Part shown: positions 36,360-37,592 of the stretch, in pieces
Numbering within the stretch: position 1 is the stretch's first letter
Layout: the number at the start of each line of letters is the position of its first letter
Source: a virus
Virus record (IMG/VR): IMGVR_UViG_3300022745_000096
Span: 1 to 37,592 of that record
Reading direction: 5' to 3' (one strand)
DNA: 37,592 nt
The notes under the pieces: generated by a model
Told to the model about the DNA's origin: nothing
Database searches by the model: none
Seen by the model: only the letters and a program-made list of their open reading frames with translations
Position numbers and translations under genes: made by a program

Positions 36360-37002
36360 GGCTGGCCTCCGTGATGGCGCGAAGGGCGGTGCGAATATCG
36401 CTGCTTGCCCATATTGTGACGTTGGGATGGTGTTTTATGCTGAACTCGGTGAAGTCGCCGCAGAGAATAACTTTACGGCCATGGGCAAGGGCAGCGCCGA
36501 CCTCCGCCCATGCGCCTTTTAGGATTTCACCCAGTTCGCGATAGGCAATCAGATGAGTGCAGTCTGATGCTTCAGAAATACAGCGTGACCACAGACCGGG
36601 CCAGTTTATGGTTTCGCCTACCCCGCTTTCATCAATCCAAGTCGAAATGATCGGTAGGCCTGCATCACGAAGCTGCACCCACTTTGGCCCATGCAGGGCC
36701 TTACTGGCGATGTACACCCGCGCCGCCTCCGCCCGCGTCTTCTCTGCGTCGAGGGCGGTGCGGACGTACTCTGGGAAATCTATGGATGCGTAGATATAGG
36801 CTTCGTTGTCGCCGTGAGCGGCCACTTTAGCCAGCCACTTTTCATCGTACCACCCAAGCAGTTTTGACCCGCGCGACAGCATCCACGGCTTCGGCCCCTG
36901 TCCATATGACGGACTAATCATGTAATCCCGGCATCGCTCTGTGTCGGAATTTCCCGCCCATTCAAGGTGTCGGATAATCGGTTTCATCACGTCATCACTC
37001 AC
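36352..37002 (-). CDS. Nucleoside 2-deoxyribosyltransferase-like protein
   Basis: 216 residues from GTG 37002, with AAGGGA seven bases upstream. The first ~90 residues are specific to this gene. From ~95 on the family pattern is visible: RVYIASKALHGPKWVQLRDA, PIISTWIDESG, CTHLIAYRELGEILKGAWAE and VGAALAHGRKVILCG. Members move deoxyribose between bases or act as NAD/nucleotide-binding Rossmann-like proteins; phage members are poorly known. Confidence 0.65.
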   Translation of the reverse strand: MSDDVMKPIIRHLEWAGNSDTERCRDYMISPSYGQGPKPWMLSRGSKLLGWYDEKWLAKVAAHGDNEAYIYASIDFPEYVRTALDAEKTRAEAARVYIASKALHGPKWVQLRDAGLPIISTWIDESGVGETINWPGLWSRCISEASDCTHLIAYRELGEILKGAWAEVGAALAHGRKVILCGDFTEFSIKHHPNVTIWASSDIRTALRAITEASHE

Positions 37003-37528
37003 GGCTGGTCCCTTTCAGCTTGGCTAAGGTGTTACTGCCCTTCCAAGCATGCGATGGATCACCTTCAATCCAACCTCCGTCATAGCCATCCGCAAAGCCT
37101 TCGAAAAAGGCATCCTCCACCACCGCCCGCACCTCCTCCAGCGCCAGCGCATCGGCCAGCAACTGCGCGGGCGTGGGGCCGGGGATGGCGAGGATGGCGG
37201 CTTGCGACACGTAGACGTGGGCTCCAATCATCGTCGCGCCGCAGTTTGCTGCTGATACGCCCAAAAGTTGCCGCTCCATACTTGCGACAGGACGACCACC
37301 ATTGGCCGCCTCCCGCCGCATCCACTCCGCGCCGATGGGGTCGGGCTGCGGGGCGCGGATGTTCCACTCCTCGGGAGGATCAGCGTCAGGTTGTTCAACC
37401 GGGCCAACTGATTTGCACCAGTCGCACTCATACCATTGCGTCCGCTCGTCCTGCACGACAAGATTGATCGTCGTGCAGCCGCAGAACGGGCAGGGCAGCA
37501 GTTCAACGGATTCCTTGGGGTGGGTCAT
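36995..37528 (-). CDS. Restriction-alleviation (Lar-like) protein
   Basis: 177 residues from ATG 37528, which overlaps the stop of the Ala/Trp repeat protein. The N-terminal ~55 residues form a Lar-type zinc ribbon (LLPCPFCG with C13/C16, YECDWCKS with C35/C38, EEWNIRA). The rest is helical and specific to this phage. Lar of the Rac prophage modulates type I restriction-modification. The same role is inferred here from the N-terminal motif. Confidence 0.7.
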   Translation of the reverse strand: MTHPKESVELLPCPFCGCTTINLVVQDERTQWYECDWCKSVGPVEQPDADPPEEWNIRAPQPDPIGAEWMRREAANGGRPVASMERQLLGVSAANCGATMIGAHVYVSQAAILAIPGPTPAQLLADALALEEVRAVVEDAFFEGFADGYDGGWIEGDPSHAWKGSNTLAKLKGTSRE

Positions 37529-37592
37529 TTGTCGACCCCGCATAGCATGCTGCGAAGGTGGGCGGTTTGTGCCGCCTCCGCCGCCGACCGTG
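37525..37592 (-). CDS. Ala/Trp-rich repeat protein, C-terminal end (partial at window edge)
   Basis: The leftward frame enters at the window edge as RSAAEAAQTAHLRSMLCGVD-K and stops at 37525. The repeat unit is the same as at 1-115, and 37580-37592 shares 13 bases with 7-19, so this is the missing end of the gene at 1-449. The stop overlaps the ATG of the Lar-like gene. Confidence 0.75.
   Translation of the reverse strand, partial: RSAAEAAQTAHLRSMLCGVDK

Overview
The window is a near-complete genome of a temperate, P22-like (podovirus-type) phage of an alphaproteobacterium, most likely a Rhodobacter/Paracoccus-type host. The evidence is a full P22-style virion module (terminase, portal, scaffold, P22-type coat, gp4- and gp10-like neck proteins, ejection proteins, tail fibres), high GC content, a GapR homologue (an alphaproteobacterial nucleoid protein) and a small GcrA-like HTH protein. 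Both ends of the window lie in the same leftward gene, an Ala/Trp-rich repeat protein: its N-terminus is at 1-449 and its C-terminus at 37525-37592. The molecule is therefore probably circular and was opened inside a repeat.

Control region (about 2.65-4.9 kb): a short HTH repressor (3511-3840, leftward) faces a Cro-like protein (3920-4120, rightward). The gap between them holds two GGGAC-N4-GTCCC operators and back-to-back promoters. A second pair of the same operator flanks the leftward early promoter at 2688-2737. Downstream of the repressor lie a lipoprotein and an 83-residue protein, closed by a leftward terminator (2781-2807). This looks like an immunity/lysogeny operon.

Leftward early operon (2646 down to 1, then 37592 down to 34053): a chain of mostly small genes coupled by ATGA/GTGA overlaps. 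It includes a hexapeptide-repeat protein, a chimeric methyltransferase-like gene, the repeat protein, a Lar-like antirestriction protein, a nucleoside deoxyribosyltransferase-like protein, several microproteins and finally only the C-terminal part of a tyrosine integrase. Two genes in this operon are disrupted by what looks like one extra base.

Rightward early operon (3.9-14.3 kb): regulatory HTH proteins, Erf annealing protein, HNH endonuclease, a coiled-coil protein, SSB, GapR, an IbrB/IbrA-like ParB plus PAPS-reductase cassette, nuclease-like proteins, a DUF1376 replication protein, several HTH proteins and, last, a NusG-like protein. A promoter candidate and a leader terminator follow (14.33-14.47 kb), which suggests that the NusG-like protein antiterminates the late operon.

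Late operon (14.5-34.05 kb): packaging, head, neck, ejection and tail-fibre genes, including a GDS/SGNH-hydrolase fibre. The lysis genes follow (coiled-coil membrane protein, M15 peptidase, holin-like protein and micro-ORFs), ending at a strong terminator (34021-34053) that separates it from the convergent leftward operon. One small membrane-protein gene (28497-28691) runs against the late operon. No tRNA, rRNA, CRISPR array or insertion sequence was seen.
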